A stretch of 64,000 nucleotides of DNA, from assembly GCA_019022495.1 (NCBI GenBank), contig JAFEKR010000030.1:558001-622000 (forward strand), written 5' to 3'. A program made the position numbers and the translations under genes. How positions within the stretch are numbered: position 1 is the first letter of the stretch; each line of letters begins with the position of its first letter. Below the pieces are notes generated by a model that did not search any database, had not been told where the DNA came from, and saw only the letters and a list, made by a program, of their open reading frames with translations. This stretch comes from Epichloe hybrida. Taxonomy: Eukaryota > Ascomycota > Sordariomycetes > Hypocreales > Clavicipitaceae. Positions 45,803 to 59,770 of this stretch are shown here, in pieces.

Positions 45803-46620
45803 TATTAAAATATAGGGAGCTAGTTACCAGCTAGCAATAGCTATACGAGTGCAAGCTCTACGGTTAGGGACTAATAAGGCTATAACGTTAAATTAATTAA
45901 CGTAACGTAACGGAAGGTTATGGCAGTTATTAACTAATAGAATTTAATTTAAATTACTTTTATAATATCTTATAGAGTAATAGAATTGATTTTAGATACG
46001 TTGTACGGGCAATGCGGCTGTTGTTAGTTAAGAGGACTAGCTATCTAGCTAGTTAAAAAGATCTTCTTTCTCTTATAAACCTACTAACCGTATTGGTGGA
46101 TCCGGGCCGCTAGCGGGGTCTTATAGGCTACTTTTAATTTTCCGCAAAATTCATTTATATACAAAAACCAAAAAATCAACTCACCACTATACTAGCTAGT
46201 AACCCGTATGCACTAACTTTTAGTCCAAAAAATAACCTTGCATAAAGAGAAAGCCCTATCTTTAAGCTTTAATTTGCTATATGTGAAACTTTTGTACGAC
46301 CTCTAGATAAAGAGAAAATCGTTGTCAAAGATAGCTATAGGGTAAGTTATGTGTAGGGTAACCTGCTTACGTCACCCAAGCTTACGTCACCCTAGCTTAC
46401 GTCACCCTAGCTTACCTAATTACTAGTAGCGTGGTTGTGGCCACACTTGCAGCCACAACCTAATTGACTAATTAGTCATCCACACGGTCGGTCGCAGCCA
46501 TTGACAGCTGCCCTCGCGACCGTTGACAGCTGCAGTGCAGCTGTCAGACTTGCAAAGCAAGCTAGTAATAAGAAGGTTCTTTAACTAGAAAAGGGCTAAA
46601 AATAGGTCTTATTTTTAACA
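45803..46620 (-). repeat. 5' LTR of copia element 2
   Basis: 818 bp. The internal end is RIP-altered (plus strand TATTAAAATATAGGG for TATTGAAATGTAGGG). It ends ATTTTTAACA, followed by GTTAT. Confidence 0.95.
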
Positions 46621-46625
46621 GTTAT

Positions 46626-49600
46626 ACTATATGCTCTTTAAGCGTATTAATACTTATAGTAATCCTAATAATAATTTATACTTTCTTAATAATATATATA
46701 TCTCTTATTTCTATAACTTAGTTACTACTAATATACTACTAGTATTTAATATACATAAAACACAAACTTTATAATACACTCCTAACTACTAAAAATACTA
46801 ATAAGCGTAAGTAAGTAAGGTAAGTATAGCTTATAGTAGAAGTTATATATAAGGCTAATACTAATAAATAAGTTACTATATTAATACTTAATAATACTAT
46901 TAATCTAGAAGTCTAGATTAATATTTCTAATAGTTTGCGTTTTATTACATAGAATTTTCTATCTATATATACTTCCTACGCTCTAGCTTATAGCTTTACT
47001 AACTTACTAGTAGCTTACTACTAATATATTTACGCTTCCTACTTATATTAGGCTACTAGACCTCCCTAGTAAGCTTTATATATATATATATAGAGAGGGG
47101 GATTTTTCTAATAATAAGGATAAATCCTTTACCCCTGTTATTACTAGTAAGACTACTAAGGGCCTAGTAGGTAATGTGTTAATAGAGTGATTAGTACAAA
47201 GTAGCTGTAAGTTAGGTTATCTAAGAAATTATCTAGATTTTTTTTATATATTACTACTACTATCTAAAATCTATTAAATACACCTCTATGTTTATAAACT
47301 AGCTACTTAGTTACTACTTATAATCCTTAATAATATCTATTATAATAAAATCTCTTTTCTTTACCTAAGAATTCTCTAAAGCATTATAGCCCTTCTATTT
47401 AACTAGGTATTTCTAATATCTCCTGTTATAATAATATAATATAATTCTTTTAACTTTAAACTCCTACTTATTATCCATAATATTGTCTTATAGTAAGGAT
47501 ATATCTTCTACGCTAGACAAGTCCCCTATAAGTAGTTTAAGGTTAGTAATATTAAAAACATTATATAGATATATTCTAGGTAGTAGCTTTAATTAATATA
47601 TAAGTCTATAAGTACTAATTACCTTTTTAATTTTATAAGGGCTTAGATACCTTACACTTAGCTTCCTACTAGGTTACTATAAGTTAATATTCTTTATAAA
47701 TAATAAAATATAGTTACCTATACTAAACTTTATTAGGGTTTGCTTCTTATTATAGTATTTTATATACTAGGCCTATAAGTTACTTAGGAGCTACTTAATT
47801 ACTATATATCTATCTTTTAGTATAATAGTATAAGTTTTTACTTAGTTATTTACTATAGGAATATTTATAACCACTTACTATAGTCCCCTAGGGTTATAGC
47901 CTTATAGCGCCTTAGCTAGGGTATAGCTATAAGTTAAATAAGCGCTTATATTATATATAAACTATGCTATTAAAAGGTTATTAGCCTAATTAGTTTAGTT
48001 AAAGTAAGTAAAAGCTCTTAAATAGTGCTTTAAAACTTAGTTTAGACGTTCTATCTAACTATTTATTTATAAGTAAAATATAGTGCTTAGTTACTACTTA
48101 GTTATAATAAGATAGTAGAAGGTTATCTAAAACCCGCTAGTAAAGGTTAAACTATAGTCTATAATAATACCCTCTAGAGCGCTATAATCCCTAAAAATAT
48201 ATTCTAAGAATATAGTAGCTAACCTATTACTAGTTATACGCGTTAAAACAGGGATATAAATACTATATTTTATAAAACAGTCTATAATAACTAAGATTAT
48301 ATTATAGGTTTAGTTTATGTCTTTTATAAGTAGTAGCCTTATAATAAAGTTTATTAATAATTCTTAAAAAGGCTAATTAGGCACTAGTAGCGTAGCTAGC
48401 TTGCTATAAGGTTTGTAGTGCCTTAGCTTTAAAGTCTAGTAGCTCACGTAAGTTTGTATATATAACTTAGTGTCTTTCTTTATTATTAGCTAGTAATACT
48501 AACTTATAATCTAATAGAGGGTTTTGCTAACTCCCTAGTAGCCTACTACTAGGTTATTATAAGTAAGTAGTATAACTTCCTTTCTTATACTAACTAGAAT
48601 AAAAACTTTATTTTTAAATATTAATAGCTTAGAGGGCTTAATAGACTATGTTTATAACGCTTCTAGGTTACTGCTCTTAAGTAGCTTTCTCTAACCTATA
48701 GTAAAGTTATTACCTTACTATACTTAAAATAACATAACTTAAATTAGAGTCTTTAATTCTATGTATATAAGATAAGCATTGTGTATAAACTTAGAAGAGG
48801 TTTGCTAGACTACCTATATTCTTACTATAATATTACTATAAGTAGCTAGCTTATAGTATGCTTTTAGACTTATAAATAAATTATAGCTAAGTAGCGTTTT
48901 AAAGGGGCGCCTACGCTGCTTACTAATTACTAACCTAGCTAGACTCCTAACCTATAGGCTTACTAGACTTATAGAAATATTAGAAAATATAGATAAGGCA
49001 TAACCTTACTGCTTATAATAAGCAAACCTAGTTAGCATACTACTTATAGGCTTTATAGGACTATTAGGTTCCTTAATAATATAATAAAGTTATATCTTCT
49101 TAAAACCCTAGAGGCTTAAATAGCCCTTATAGCGCTTTTATAATAAACTATTAATTACGCTAAGTAATATAACCTTAGGGCCTGTAACTACACTATTATA
49201 TATATAGCACCCTTACTACTTAGCATTTAAAAACTTAGCTAAGAAGTTAGGTAGCTATAAGAACATAGCCTCTACCCTATACTCCTTACTAATATAATTT
49301 ACTTTTCTTAATAGGGTATTAGTAGGGTTTAGCTTACCTGTATAATATTTAATCCTAAAATTAAATAGATAGAGCTTGTCTAATACTATTACCTACCTAC
49401 TAGATAGCTTTAGCTTTATAGCTAGGTACTTATAATTTAGATAGTCTATAATAACTATAATCTAATAAGTTAAATACATAAGGTAATATCTCTAGGCTTA
49501 AAATACCTCTTAGATTGCTAATAACTTAGTGTCTAGGGTTAAGTAGTAAAGTTTAATATTAGTTAACTTCCTTAAAAAATACACTACTAGGTGCTAGCTA

Positions 49601-50094
49601 CCTAGCACTAATATTATAAGTATAGCTCTAATTACATAACTAGATGTATTTATCTTTACTCTTAGTAAATAAAGTAGGTTAAAGTGCACTAAGATTAGTG
49701 CCTCCTAGAACTTCTTTTAGAGTTCTCTAAATGCTATAAGTTTACTAGGCTTTAGCTTAAACTCTACTAGTTAAACACCCTTTAGATAGTTTATTAGTAG
49801 GACTACTACCTTACTATACTATTTTATAAAGTATTAGTAAAACCCTATAAACCTAAGGAATAATTAAATATTAAACACACTATAGAGTATTAGCTAGGTT
49901 GTAATAGCTTTAACCCTTAACGGTTCTATCTTAATGCCTTTTTTAAATATAATAAACCCTAGGAATTTCACTTATAATACTAAAAATTAGTACTTCTTAA
50001 GGTTAATGTAAAGATCTACGTCTTAAAGTCACTCTAGCACCCTTTTGATATGCTTTGTGTGTCTTATAGGGTTACTACTATATATTAGGATATT
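46626..50094 (-). pseudogene. Chromovirus C pol, C-terminal part: late RT, RNase H, integrase, chromodomain
   Basis: This minus-strand sequence is the counterpart of 60990-64000 in element D and reads the same domains. The RT continues from the solo LTR at 50094 leftwards, RNase H lies at about 49750-49250, integrase at about 48600-47950, and the chromodomain near 47430-47320 (KYLVK-KGY type). 46626-47090 corresponds to the last 400 bp seen of D and holds no domain. All frames carry RIP-type stops. Confidence 0.78.
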
Positions 50095-50918
50095 TATTGA
50101 AATGTAGGGAGCTAGTTGCCAGCTGGCAACAGCTGTACGGGTGCAAGCTCTACGGTCAGGGACCAATAGGGCTGCAACGTTGAATCAATCAACGCAACGC
50201 AACGGAAGGTTGTGGCAGTTATCAACTAATAGAATTCGATTTAGATCACTTTTATGATATCTTATAGAGCAATAGAATTGATTTTAGATACGTTGTACGG
50301 GCAATGCGGCTGTTGTTAGTTGAGAGGACTAGCTATCTAGCTAGTTGAAAAGATCTTCTTCCTCTCATAGACCTACCGACCGTATCGGTGGATCTGGGCC
50401 GCCAACGGGGTCTTACGGGCCACTTTTGATTTTCCGCAAAATTCATTTGTATGCAAAAACCAAAAAATCGACTCACCACCATACTAGCTAGCAACCCATA
50501 TGCACTAACTTTTGGTCCAAAAAATAACCTTGCATAAAAAGAAAGCCCTATCTTTAAGCTTCAATTTGCTATATGTGAAACTTTTATACGACCTCTAGAT
50601 AAAGAGAAAATCGTTGTCAAAGATAGCTATAGGGTAAGTTACGTGTAGGGTAACCTGCTTACGTCACCCTAGCTTACATCACCCTAGCTTACCTAATTAC
50701 TAGTGGCGTGGTTGTGGCTACACTTGTAGCCACAACGCAATTGACTAATTAGTCATCCACACGGTCGGTCGCAGCTGTTAACAGCTGCGACGCAGCCATT
50801 GATAGCTGCCCTCGCGACCGTTGACAGCTGCAGTGCAGCTGTCAGACTTGCAAAGCAAGCTAGTAATAAGAAGGTTCTTTAACTAGAAAAGGGCTAAAAA
50901 TAGGTCTTATTTTTAACA
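50095..50918 (-). repeat. Solo copia LTR inserted in chromovirus C RT
   Basis: 824-bp LTR of the copia family above with no internal region, flanked by the 5-bp duplication ATATT (50090-50094 and 50919-50923). It arose by LTR-LTR recombination of a former full copy. It has fewer RIP changes than the LTRs of element 2, and sits within about two codons of the YLNN (family YLDD) motif of C. Confidence 0.95.
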
Positions 50919-50923
50919 ATATT

Positions 50924-53490
50924 ATTAAGGTAAATAATGTAAAATTTATCTATAAGTCCCTCTAGAGCGTTATTAATATATTCCTAAAAAGTAGCTAGCG
51001 CGTTTACTAATCTAAACAGCATTATAAGGTACTTAAAGTGCCTATAGTAGTAATAGAATGCTATCTTCTACTTATTACCCTTGTAGATATGTAGCTAGTA
51101 GTACGCCTCTTAGAGATCTAATAATATAAAAACCTTTACACTTACTAGTTAATTAAGAATTTCAGAGATTAATAGTAAGGGGGCCTTATTTTTAATAGTA
51201 ATCCTGTTAAGACCCTTATAATTCACATAAAGCCTTAATTTTCCTAACTTTTTTTAGGATAAATAAAATTAGGGCTTTAGCTAGGCTTATTAATCTTCTA
51301 ATCTATCCTTTCTCCTACGCACTTATAAGGTACTCCCTAAGCACCTCTAGCTCTTTTTCCACTAGGTTATATATAGGTCCTTATAGTAGCTATTTCCCCT
51401 CTTTTAATTTAATTATATAAGTGTAACCCCTAAGTTCTAGGAGCTTACTAGCTAGATCTTTTAAAAATATATTTATAAATTCTATGTACTTCTCTAGGAT
51501 CTGCTATTAGGGTGCGTTACTATCTGTTTCTTACGTAAATGCTGCTAGCTCCTTATAAAACACTACCTAGAGTGTTATTACGCTTCTTAGTTTCTTCTTC
51601 TTTAAGGGCTAGATATTACCTATTACTATTACTATAACTATATTATAAGTTAGGTTATTACTTACTATATCTCCTATTAGCAAAACTTTATTAGTATTCC
51701 CCTCTTTTATTTTAGGCTTAATTACTCTAACTTTTAGTAATACTAGTAATAGTATAATAGAAGACTGCTTACTACCTTACGTAGTTATTACTTACCTAAA
51801 GTAAATATAATACGTTCTTTAGTTATTAGAAACCTTTAAAAACCTTACTTCTAGTCTATTACTATAGGTTTATACTCTAGGGTCTAGTCTATTCCTAAGA
51901 GTATTCCCTCTCTTATATTAGTAATATAGTAGCTAACTTAGTAAACCTTTATATAGCCTATACTATCTTTTACCTTAACTAATTTACGTAAGATTCCTTA
52001 GTGCGGGATCTTATTCTTACTTACGCTTTCTAGTGTTACCTTTGCTTTCTCTATATTCTTCTAATCTTATTTTAATAATAATTTAGGGTAGATTATTAAA
52101 TACTTCACGCCTATATTAAATAGCGCTAGCACTACTAACTAGTGGTTATCTTGCTATAAGGATACCTATATTCTTATTCTTTTATTTATAGGTTTCTTTA
52201 TAGTAAGACTATTATTCTAGGCCCACGCTAAACTAATTAGAATTTTATTTAGGTCTAAAGATTTATTACTACTATCTTTATGCTTCTTAGTAATATACCT
52301 ACTACTCTTATAGATTAAGTAGTCTACTACTTTATATCTATTTACGCTATATCTAGGGCTACTATATTTATAGTATTTAAATAGCTTCTAGCCTATACCT
52401 TATTATTAGGAACCTTACTATAAGTTATTTATAGGGGAGCTAGAGTGTTATCTCTTATTATTCCTGCCCTCTTTATTATAGCTTCTATTACAACTCTTTA
52501 TTATAGATATTATTATAACTTTAGCTTTTTTACCTTAGCCTTATAGATAGCTCTAAGACGTAGGGAACTCCTAGCTAACTATATACTACCTTATAGTATT
52601 ATTTAAGCTATTTAGGAATATTACTATTCTTAAATATAAGGGGATCTAGTTAGGTAATTTAGCTTCTACCTTTATCTAGAGTCTTAGGAAAGATTAGAAT
52701 AATTAATTATACTTCTACCTAAGGTTTAGTAGTGTCCTAGTGGCTTCTAAGTACCTTATGTCTTTATTTATTACACTAGTATTTAGCTAAGATATAAATC
52801 TATCCTAGGTATAGGATATATAGTTAACTATCCTATTTACTATTACATAATATATTTATTATTACTTTGTATTATTTGCTAGGTAGCTACTAGTATACAC
52901 TACCTTTATCCTATTATCCTAGAAGGTTCTTAGGTCTAACTAAAATAGTATATTTAAATCTTATAGGTATACCTATAAATTCTTATAAGTGTCTTCTTTA
53001 TATATAGGTACCTTATACTATATTTTTATAAAGCTTTATAGGTATATGCTTATTATAAACTTACTATTAGGTAGGAAACCTAGGAATATAGGATTTATTA
53101 GTACGTCTGTCTAAGGGGTAATTATAGGTCTTTTACTTAATCTAGCTAATTACGGGTTTGCTTCTATTTCTTTAAGCTATGCTTCTATTTCTAAGATCTT
53201 TTGTCTTATATAAGTATTATATAGCTAGGCTTATATAACCTTATGTTACCTCTATAGATAGTCTAGATTATTATTATTTCTAGATCTAGGGTTATAATAT
53301 TAGTTAGGTAGTGTCTGCTATTCCCTATTATATTCTATAGTTAGAGTGTTTAGGTTATTACTTAGGCACTATAGGTTTAGGGCTTCCTTACTAGGTAATA
53401 TAGGTATGTTCTAAGTAAATATCCTATAGCTTCTTTATATTTAAATCTAGCTAATAGTCTATTTTTCTAAAAGGGTTTAAGAGTTTAACT
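50924..53490 (-). pseudogene. Chromovirus C gag, protease and N-terminal RT
   Basis: Minus-strand counterpart of 58406-60985 in element D. Next to the 5' LTR the sequence matches D (plus-strand AAGGGTTTAAGAGTTTAACT at 53471-53490). Gag spans about 53450-52300 with a CCHC relic near 52350-52400. The protease is near 52100-51900. RT begins near 51400 and ends at the active-site motif (YLNN) at the solo LTR junction. It is RIP-degraded. Confidence 0.75.
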
Positions 53491-53757
53491 TATTATAATT
53501 ATAATAGGAGAGATATAAATACAGTAAAGGCTAAGGTTCTTAGTTATAGCTAGAGAGCTATTACTTAGGGGTAAGTATATAAAAGTCTTAAACTCTAACT
53601 TTCTATATCTCTTATAGGTAGTCCTTATCTAAGTACCCTACTATGCGTATATAGCTATCTAGTAGCTACTTAGTTATCCGCGTAGGCTAAGGCTTACCTA
53701 AGGGCTCTATTATGTGACTGTCCTGTCCGCGACTCCCTGGCCTCCATGCTCCTGACA
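53491..53757 (-). repeat. 5' LTR of chromovirus C
   Basis: 267 bp. On the plus strand it starts TATTATAATTATAATAGGAG (RIP form of TGTCACGACTGTGG...) and ends well preserved as CTCCATGCTCCTGACA. It carries the empty target site of the hAT-type element. Confidence 0.92.
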
Positions 53758-56700
53758 TTTTTACTCTATTCTCTTTTCTAGGCCTTCTCCCTTTATTTAA
53801 GTTAACTCTAGGTAATCTTCTATTTCTTAGTTATTTATCCCACTAGTATTAGTTTAGAAGAGTAAGAGGTAAGTAATTTTATTTCTATTTTATTAGTAAC
53901 CTTATAAGTAAAGCTATTTATTCTAAAAGTCTAAATCAGTTTCTATAGGACTATAGCGCTATTAATTAAAGTTAATTTGCATTTCCCTAATATAGTTTAG
54001 TTCTCTATTCTAAGTATAATACTATTCTCCTCTAGATTATCTAACTTAGTAATACTTATAACTATTCTCTTTATTTTAATTTCTATTTTCTTACTATTTA
54101 TAAATACTTCCTGTTTTTCTTTCTTTATCTAAGCTAATACTTCTTTGTTTCTAGTTTTAGTAATGTAGTCTTCTAATAATCTATCCTCCTAATATATATG
54201 TTATATCTAATTCTTAGTTATTCTCTATTTAAAGCTTATTCTCCTATCCTTAACTAGTAGTATTAAATTAATTATTAACCCTTACGAATAATTGCTAGTG
54301 ATATTATTCGTAGTCCTTATTTTTTTAAGTCTAACTTATTTATTTATTTGCGGATTTATATATTTATTCCCCTTAAGATTTCCTTAACTTCTTCTAGGAT
54401 CTCTTAATTATCTTCCACAAACTTTATATATTCCTTAGGTCTAGTTCTCTTAGGAATTTAGCCTTATTTATTAGGCCTATAAAATAAGTCTAGGTATAGG
54501 TAAATTAGTAAAGTCTAAGAGACTTTATTTATTCCCTTAATAACTAACTTATTATTAGTATAATATTCTATAGCTTCTATTCTCCTTAGCTAGACTTTAC
54601 CTAATAATATATCCTAGTCCTATTAAACTAGTATAACATAAAACTTTACTAAAGCTAGAATTCCTCCTACAACTACTTACAAATAGGAGCATAAGGTAAT
54701 TAGATATTTAGTATTATTTGCTATTTAAATATACTTTCTCTTATAGAGTTAAACTACTAGAAATCTATATTATACTAGGTAGCTTTTGCTTACTAGTTCT
54801 ACACTAGACCATCCGTTAATTAAGACTAAGTTATATTAGTGTCCCTTAATATACATTATAATATATCCTAATATTATTACTATAACTCTATTAGGTTTTA
54901 TAATGTTATTCTAAGTAATAATTGCGTTTACTAACTTAACTATTACGTTAGACTAGAAAGTTAGCTAGACTGCTTCTTTAAATAGTTTAATTAGATTTAT
55001 AATTATAGACTTTACCCCCTTACTCTTTATCTTTTTCTAATACTATATAAGATAGCTTAACTATTATTAAATAATCAGAGTAAGTTAAAGTAGCTAGAGA
55101 ATACTTATAGAAACTATTATATTCCTAAGGTATTATCCTAGATTAAATAAGGGAATATAATACTCTTTAGTTACCTAAATCTTCTCTAATTCTAGTCTTT
55201 ATTTCTAGGGGGGGTTTTCTCTTATCCTTATGTTTTTTATTAGCATATCTCTAGGTAAATTCAAAACTATTAGGGCCTAGGAAGGACCTATAATTCTATT
55301 TAAGTAAGGTCTTAGAGTAAGTAATAATCTCTTAAATTCCTCTGGAGTTATTTCTTAGACTAGACTTATTATGTCTAAAGACAGCTAAATCTAAGTTTAA
55401 CTAGCATCTTCCTTATCTAAGATCTCCTTAACTCTTTATTAAGTATATTTATCTAAAATAATACTAGGCTTATTAGCTTATTTTGTAATCTTTCTAGCTA
55501 GTCCTTATATTTATATAGGTTCTATAAATTTCCCTTTTACCTTAGTAAGAGTTATAGTATAAGTAGAATTTACCTTATTTTTCTCTTAGATATAACTTAG
55601 GGGTCTATAGTTTAGCATAAAGGTATTAAGTAATAAAAATCCCTAAGTTAAAATAAAACCTAGTGGTAGGATTATCTCTCTTTCTAAACCTCTAATAAAG
55701 TTAGACTAGTTTAAATTATCTAACTCCTATTATTACTCTCTCCTTATCTATAAACCTTTAGTGCTCTAATGTACTTAATATTTCTTAAACTTATCTAGGG
55801 GGTATATATCTCTTTGTAAATAGTTATACCCTATATATCCCTATTCTTTATATAAGAAACACTAGAAGAAATCTAGATTACACTGCATATCTCCCTGTCC
55901 TAACTTAGTTATTATTATTACAGATTTCCTAGGGGACTAGGGAGGATTAGTAGTTATATACCTCCCCTATCCTAATTACCTATATAGCCTAGATAATTCT
56001 CCTACGGATTAAGCTTAGAATGCTTTAAGCTAGCGGATAAGCTTTACTATCTATTTATCTCTTTTTATTTAGGCTTTAGTAGCTAACTTATCTCTCCTAG
56101 CTTATTCTTCTATTTACATATAAACTAGGTCTAAATAATCTACTATTCTAGGGTTTTTACTAAATTATAGGAGTTTCTTAGAAGTAAATAAGTGGTAGTT
56201 ATATAGAATGACTTTAAGATCTAATATTATAAGATCTTTTAAAGCTATTCTATAAGCCTATTTATCTATTATAAATAAATAATCTAACACTTTTTCCTAT
56301 AGGTAATAATTTAATTCTCTATTTACTATATATATTATAAATTTAGTAAAAAGAACTTATCTTATATTTACCCTTACCTTTAATACTAAATATTTTACTC
56401 TTTAAATATAAGCGTTTAATATCTCTCTAGTTTCTCTAGTAAAATAATATACTTCTTATTAAGTATCTACTTCTATAAGTAAATTAGGTTTCTTAAATTT
56501 CTTTATAAACTTATCTTTAAGGATACTTTATTTTTATTCTTTATTATCTAAGTCTTTATACTAAGTTATAGCTTTTCCTCTTAGGCCTTAAGTAAAGTTA
56601 TAATATGCTAGGGTTTTAGTATATTTAGGGATTTAAGCTATAGTTACTATAGCTAAATAGTAATTTATATAGTCTTAGGCTAGTCTATCTCTAGGATAAC

Positions 56701-58138
56701 CGGAGAAAGTTATTCCCCTAATATTATATAATATTATTAGTAGTAAAGGAATATTTATAGTAGGGATTTATCTAAGTTTACTAGTTTTCTTAGGTTTAGG
56801 AGATTAAATAGTTAAGATTAGGAAGCGGGGTAATATATCTTCTCTTGAAGTTAAAATAAGGGGTGATTTAGAACCTAAACTTTAATGGAATAGTAATAAA
56901 GCTTTCTCTAATTTAGAGTTAAAGTCTAAATCTAGGTTTAGCTATAATTAGGTTTTAAGAGGTAAAGGGTTTATAAAGGGATTAAATTAAAGATTATAAG
57001 GTATAAGAATAAAATCACCTAAGTATAGGTAAAGGAGATTTCTTTTAATAAAGCTATAAATACACCATAATAAATTCTAGTTATAATAGAGAATAAGGTT
57101 AAACTTAAAACTTACTATAATAAAGTTCTCTATTAGGTTACCTAGGAGTCTAAAAGAAAAAGAAAAATTAAGTATCCCCTCACTAGTTAGAAAACTATCT
57201 TAGCCTCCTTTACTACTTTCCTATTTCTTTTTACTAATTTCTTTATTTCTAAGTTAAGCGCTCCTAATTATATAATAATTTAACTCTTTAAACCTTCTAT
57301 ATCTAGCTCTAAGCTAGTTCTTACCTCTAAAGTATAGTACATAAACTGTATTTATACTATTCTATTTAATTAGAAAATTAGATAAGTAAAAGAGTGGAGA
57401 TAAAAGTAGAGTAAAGTAAGGTAAAACTAGGTTAGTAATCTATATGCCCTCTATTAGGATTTAGTAGTAGAATAAGCTTAGTAAACCATGGTTTTTATAG
57501 GTAAGAGGTAGTTTAAAGCTTGCTTTAAAGCAAAAGATTTAGTTCTCTTATCTAGAGGTATTATGCTTACCTATAATAACTTCTTTACTACTATAGCGTA
57601 GGAGATTAATTACTACTAGAGGTTTTAATTTAATATTTATAGTTACTTATTTTTTATAGTAATAAATATAATAATAAAATACTTAACTTATTACTTTATT
57701 TAAATAAAGTCTATAGTATATTTCCCTTATTAGGTTAAGTCTAGTAAATACTAATTACTAGGGCAAGTTTCTAGGTCTTAAGTATAATTCTATAGTCTCT
57801 AAAAATTCAGAGAAAAATCTTAGTATTTAAGTCTATCTAGGTTATATTCTATTAGTAAGGAGATAGTAGTATTTTACTAAGTCTAGAAATAAAGGCTACT
57901 AGGGATAGCTTCTCTAGGTTAAACCTGATTTCTATAGTCCCTTAAATTAATTTTAAGTGTCCTTATATCTTAGTATATCTAGCCTAGAATAAGACTTCTA
58001 GAATCTCTTAGTATTCTATTAATTAGTCATTCCTAATAGTACTAATCTATTAGCTCTTAGCTTATCTATAAGTTATTCTTAGGTTATTTGTTTATTATTA
58101 AATTATTCTATTTCTAGTTTTACTATAATCTATATCTC
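53758..58138 (-). pseudogene. Relic G gag and protease half (minus strand)
   Basis: Reading leftwards from 58138, where element D cuts it: long capsid-like sequence, a Cys-containing stretch near 55890 (CNLDFF-CFLY), then a retropepsin C-terminal block near 54620-54540 reading DILLGKVQLRRIEAIEYY (family DILLG-PWL), followed by KLVIKGINKVSQTL. The charged linker down to 53758 joins, after removal of element C, to the RT half at 27664. No LTR of G is visible. The gypsy identity rests on the protease block and the downstream RT. Confidence 0.6.
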
Positions 58139-58405
58139 TGTCAGGAGCACGGAGGCCAAGGGGCCATGGACGGGACGGTCACATGTTAGAGCCCTCGGAT
58201 AAGCCTTAGGTTCCGCGGATAACTAAGTAGCTATAAGATAGCCACGTGCATATAGTAAGGTATTTAGATAAGGACTGCCTATAAGAGATATAGGAGGTTA
58301 GAGTTTAAGACCTTTATATACCTACTCCTAAGTAGTAGCTCTCTAGCTATAACTAAGAACCTTAGCCTTTACTTTATTTATATCTCCCTAAATATAGTTA
58401 TAATA
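58139..58405 (+). repeat. 5' LTR of chromovirus D
   Basis: 267 bp in inverted orientation relative to 53491-53757. It begins TGTCAGGAGCACGGAGGCC and ends TTATAATA (TCGTGACA before RIP). Confidence 0.92.
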
Positions 58406-59770
58406 AGTTAAACTCTTAAACCCTTTAAGGAAAACAAACTATTAGCTAGATTTAAATATTAAGAAGCTATAGAATATTTACCTAAAACACACTTATATTA
58501 CTTAGTAAGGAAGCCCTAACTCTATAGCGCCTAGGTAGTAACTAAAACACCTTAACTATAGAATATAAGAGGGTATAGTAAACACTACCTAACTAATATA
58601 GTAATACTAAATCTAGTAATAATAATAATCTAGATAAGCTATAGAGGTAATATAAGGTTATATAAGCTAAGCTATAAAATGCTTATATAAGAAAGGAGAT
58701 CTTAGATATAGAAGCATAGCTTAAGGAAAGAAAAGTGAACCTATAATTAGCTAGTTTAGGTAAAGGACCTATAATTACCCCTTAGATAAATATATAGAGA
58801 ATTCCTCTATTCCTAGATTTCCTACCTAACACTAAGTTTATAGTAAATATATACCTATAAAGCTTTATTAAGATATAGTATAAGGTGCTTACATATAAAG
58901 GTAATACTTATAAGAATTTATAGGTATACCTAGCAGATTTAAATATACTATTTAAGCTAGACCTAAGAACCTTTTAGGATAATAAAATAAAGGTAGTATA
59001 TACTAGTAGCTACTTAGCTAATAATATAAAGCAATAGTAAATACGTTATATAATAGTGAATAGGTTAGTTAACTACTTAGCTTATACCTAGGATAGATTT
59101 ATATCCTAGCTAAACACTAGAGTAATAGATAAAGATATATAGTGCTTAGAAGCTACTAGGACATTACTAAATCTTAGGTAAAAGAGTAATTAGTCTTTTT
59201 AATCTTTCCTAAGACTTTAGATAAAAGTAAAAGCGGAATTACCTAACTAAATCCCTATATGCTTAAGAATAGTGATTTTTCTAAATAGCTTAAATAATAC
59301 TATAAGGAAGTATATAGTTAGCTAAGAGTTTCTAATATCTTAGAGTTACTTATAGGGTTAAGGAAAAAAGGCTAAAGTTATAATAATATTTATATTAAGT
59401 AATTATAATAGAAACTATAATAAGGAGAGTAGGAGTAATAAGAGATAACACTTTAGCTCCCTTATAGATAACTTATAGTAAAGCTCGTAGTAACCTAGCA
59501 TAGGCTAGAGACTATTTAAGTGCTATAAATATAGTAGCCCTAGATATAGTTTAAATAAATATAACGTAATAGACTACTTAATTTATAAAAGTAATAGGTA
59601 TACTACTAAGAAGCATAAGGATAGTAGTAATAAAACCTTAGACCTAAATAAGATTCTAATTAGTTTAGCTTAGGCCTAGGATAATAGTCTTACTATAAAA
59701 AACCTATAGATAAGAGAATAAGAATATAGGTGTCCTTATAGTAAGATAACCGCTAGTTAGTAGTGCTAGC
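58406..59770 (+). pseudogene. Gag of chromovirus D
   Basis: Capsid-like helices are readable near 58870-59330 (DLNILFKLDLRTF, RTLLNLR-KSN-SF). A CCHC knuckle follows near 59518-59570 as CYKYSSPRYSLNKYN: the first Cys is kept, and the other Cys and the His are changed to Tyr. The original start codon is not identifiable. Confidence 0.72.

Larger units (their letters stand above)
37635..46620 (-). mobile_element. Ty1/copia element 2, minus strand, with hAT-type insertion
   Basis: Same family as copia element 1. The 3' LTR is 37635-38458 (824 bp) and the 5' LTR is 45803-46620 (818 bp), flanked by GTTAT (37630-37634 and 46621-46625). Its polyprotein frame is interrupted by a 1858-bp hAT-type element. 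It is more RIP-mutated than element 1, and the start codon is lost. It inserted into the 3' part of chromovirus C. Confidence 0.96.
27665..53757 (-). mobile_element. Chromovirus C, minus strand, with nested insertions
   Basis: The 5' LTR (53491-53757) and 3' LTR (27665-27724 plus 29577-29783 around a hAT-type element) are each exactly 267 bp. The flanking 5-mers are TTTTT (27660-27664) and TTTTT (53758-53762); because this is a homopolymer the duplication is weaker evidence than usual. Removing the insertions (27725-29576, 30843-37448, 37635-46625, 50095-50923) leaves a single gypsy element in the order gag, protease, RT, RNase H, IN, chromodomain on the minus strand. Its host is relic G, whose halves flank it. 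D at 58139 is a second member of this family. Confidence 0.85.
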
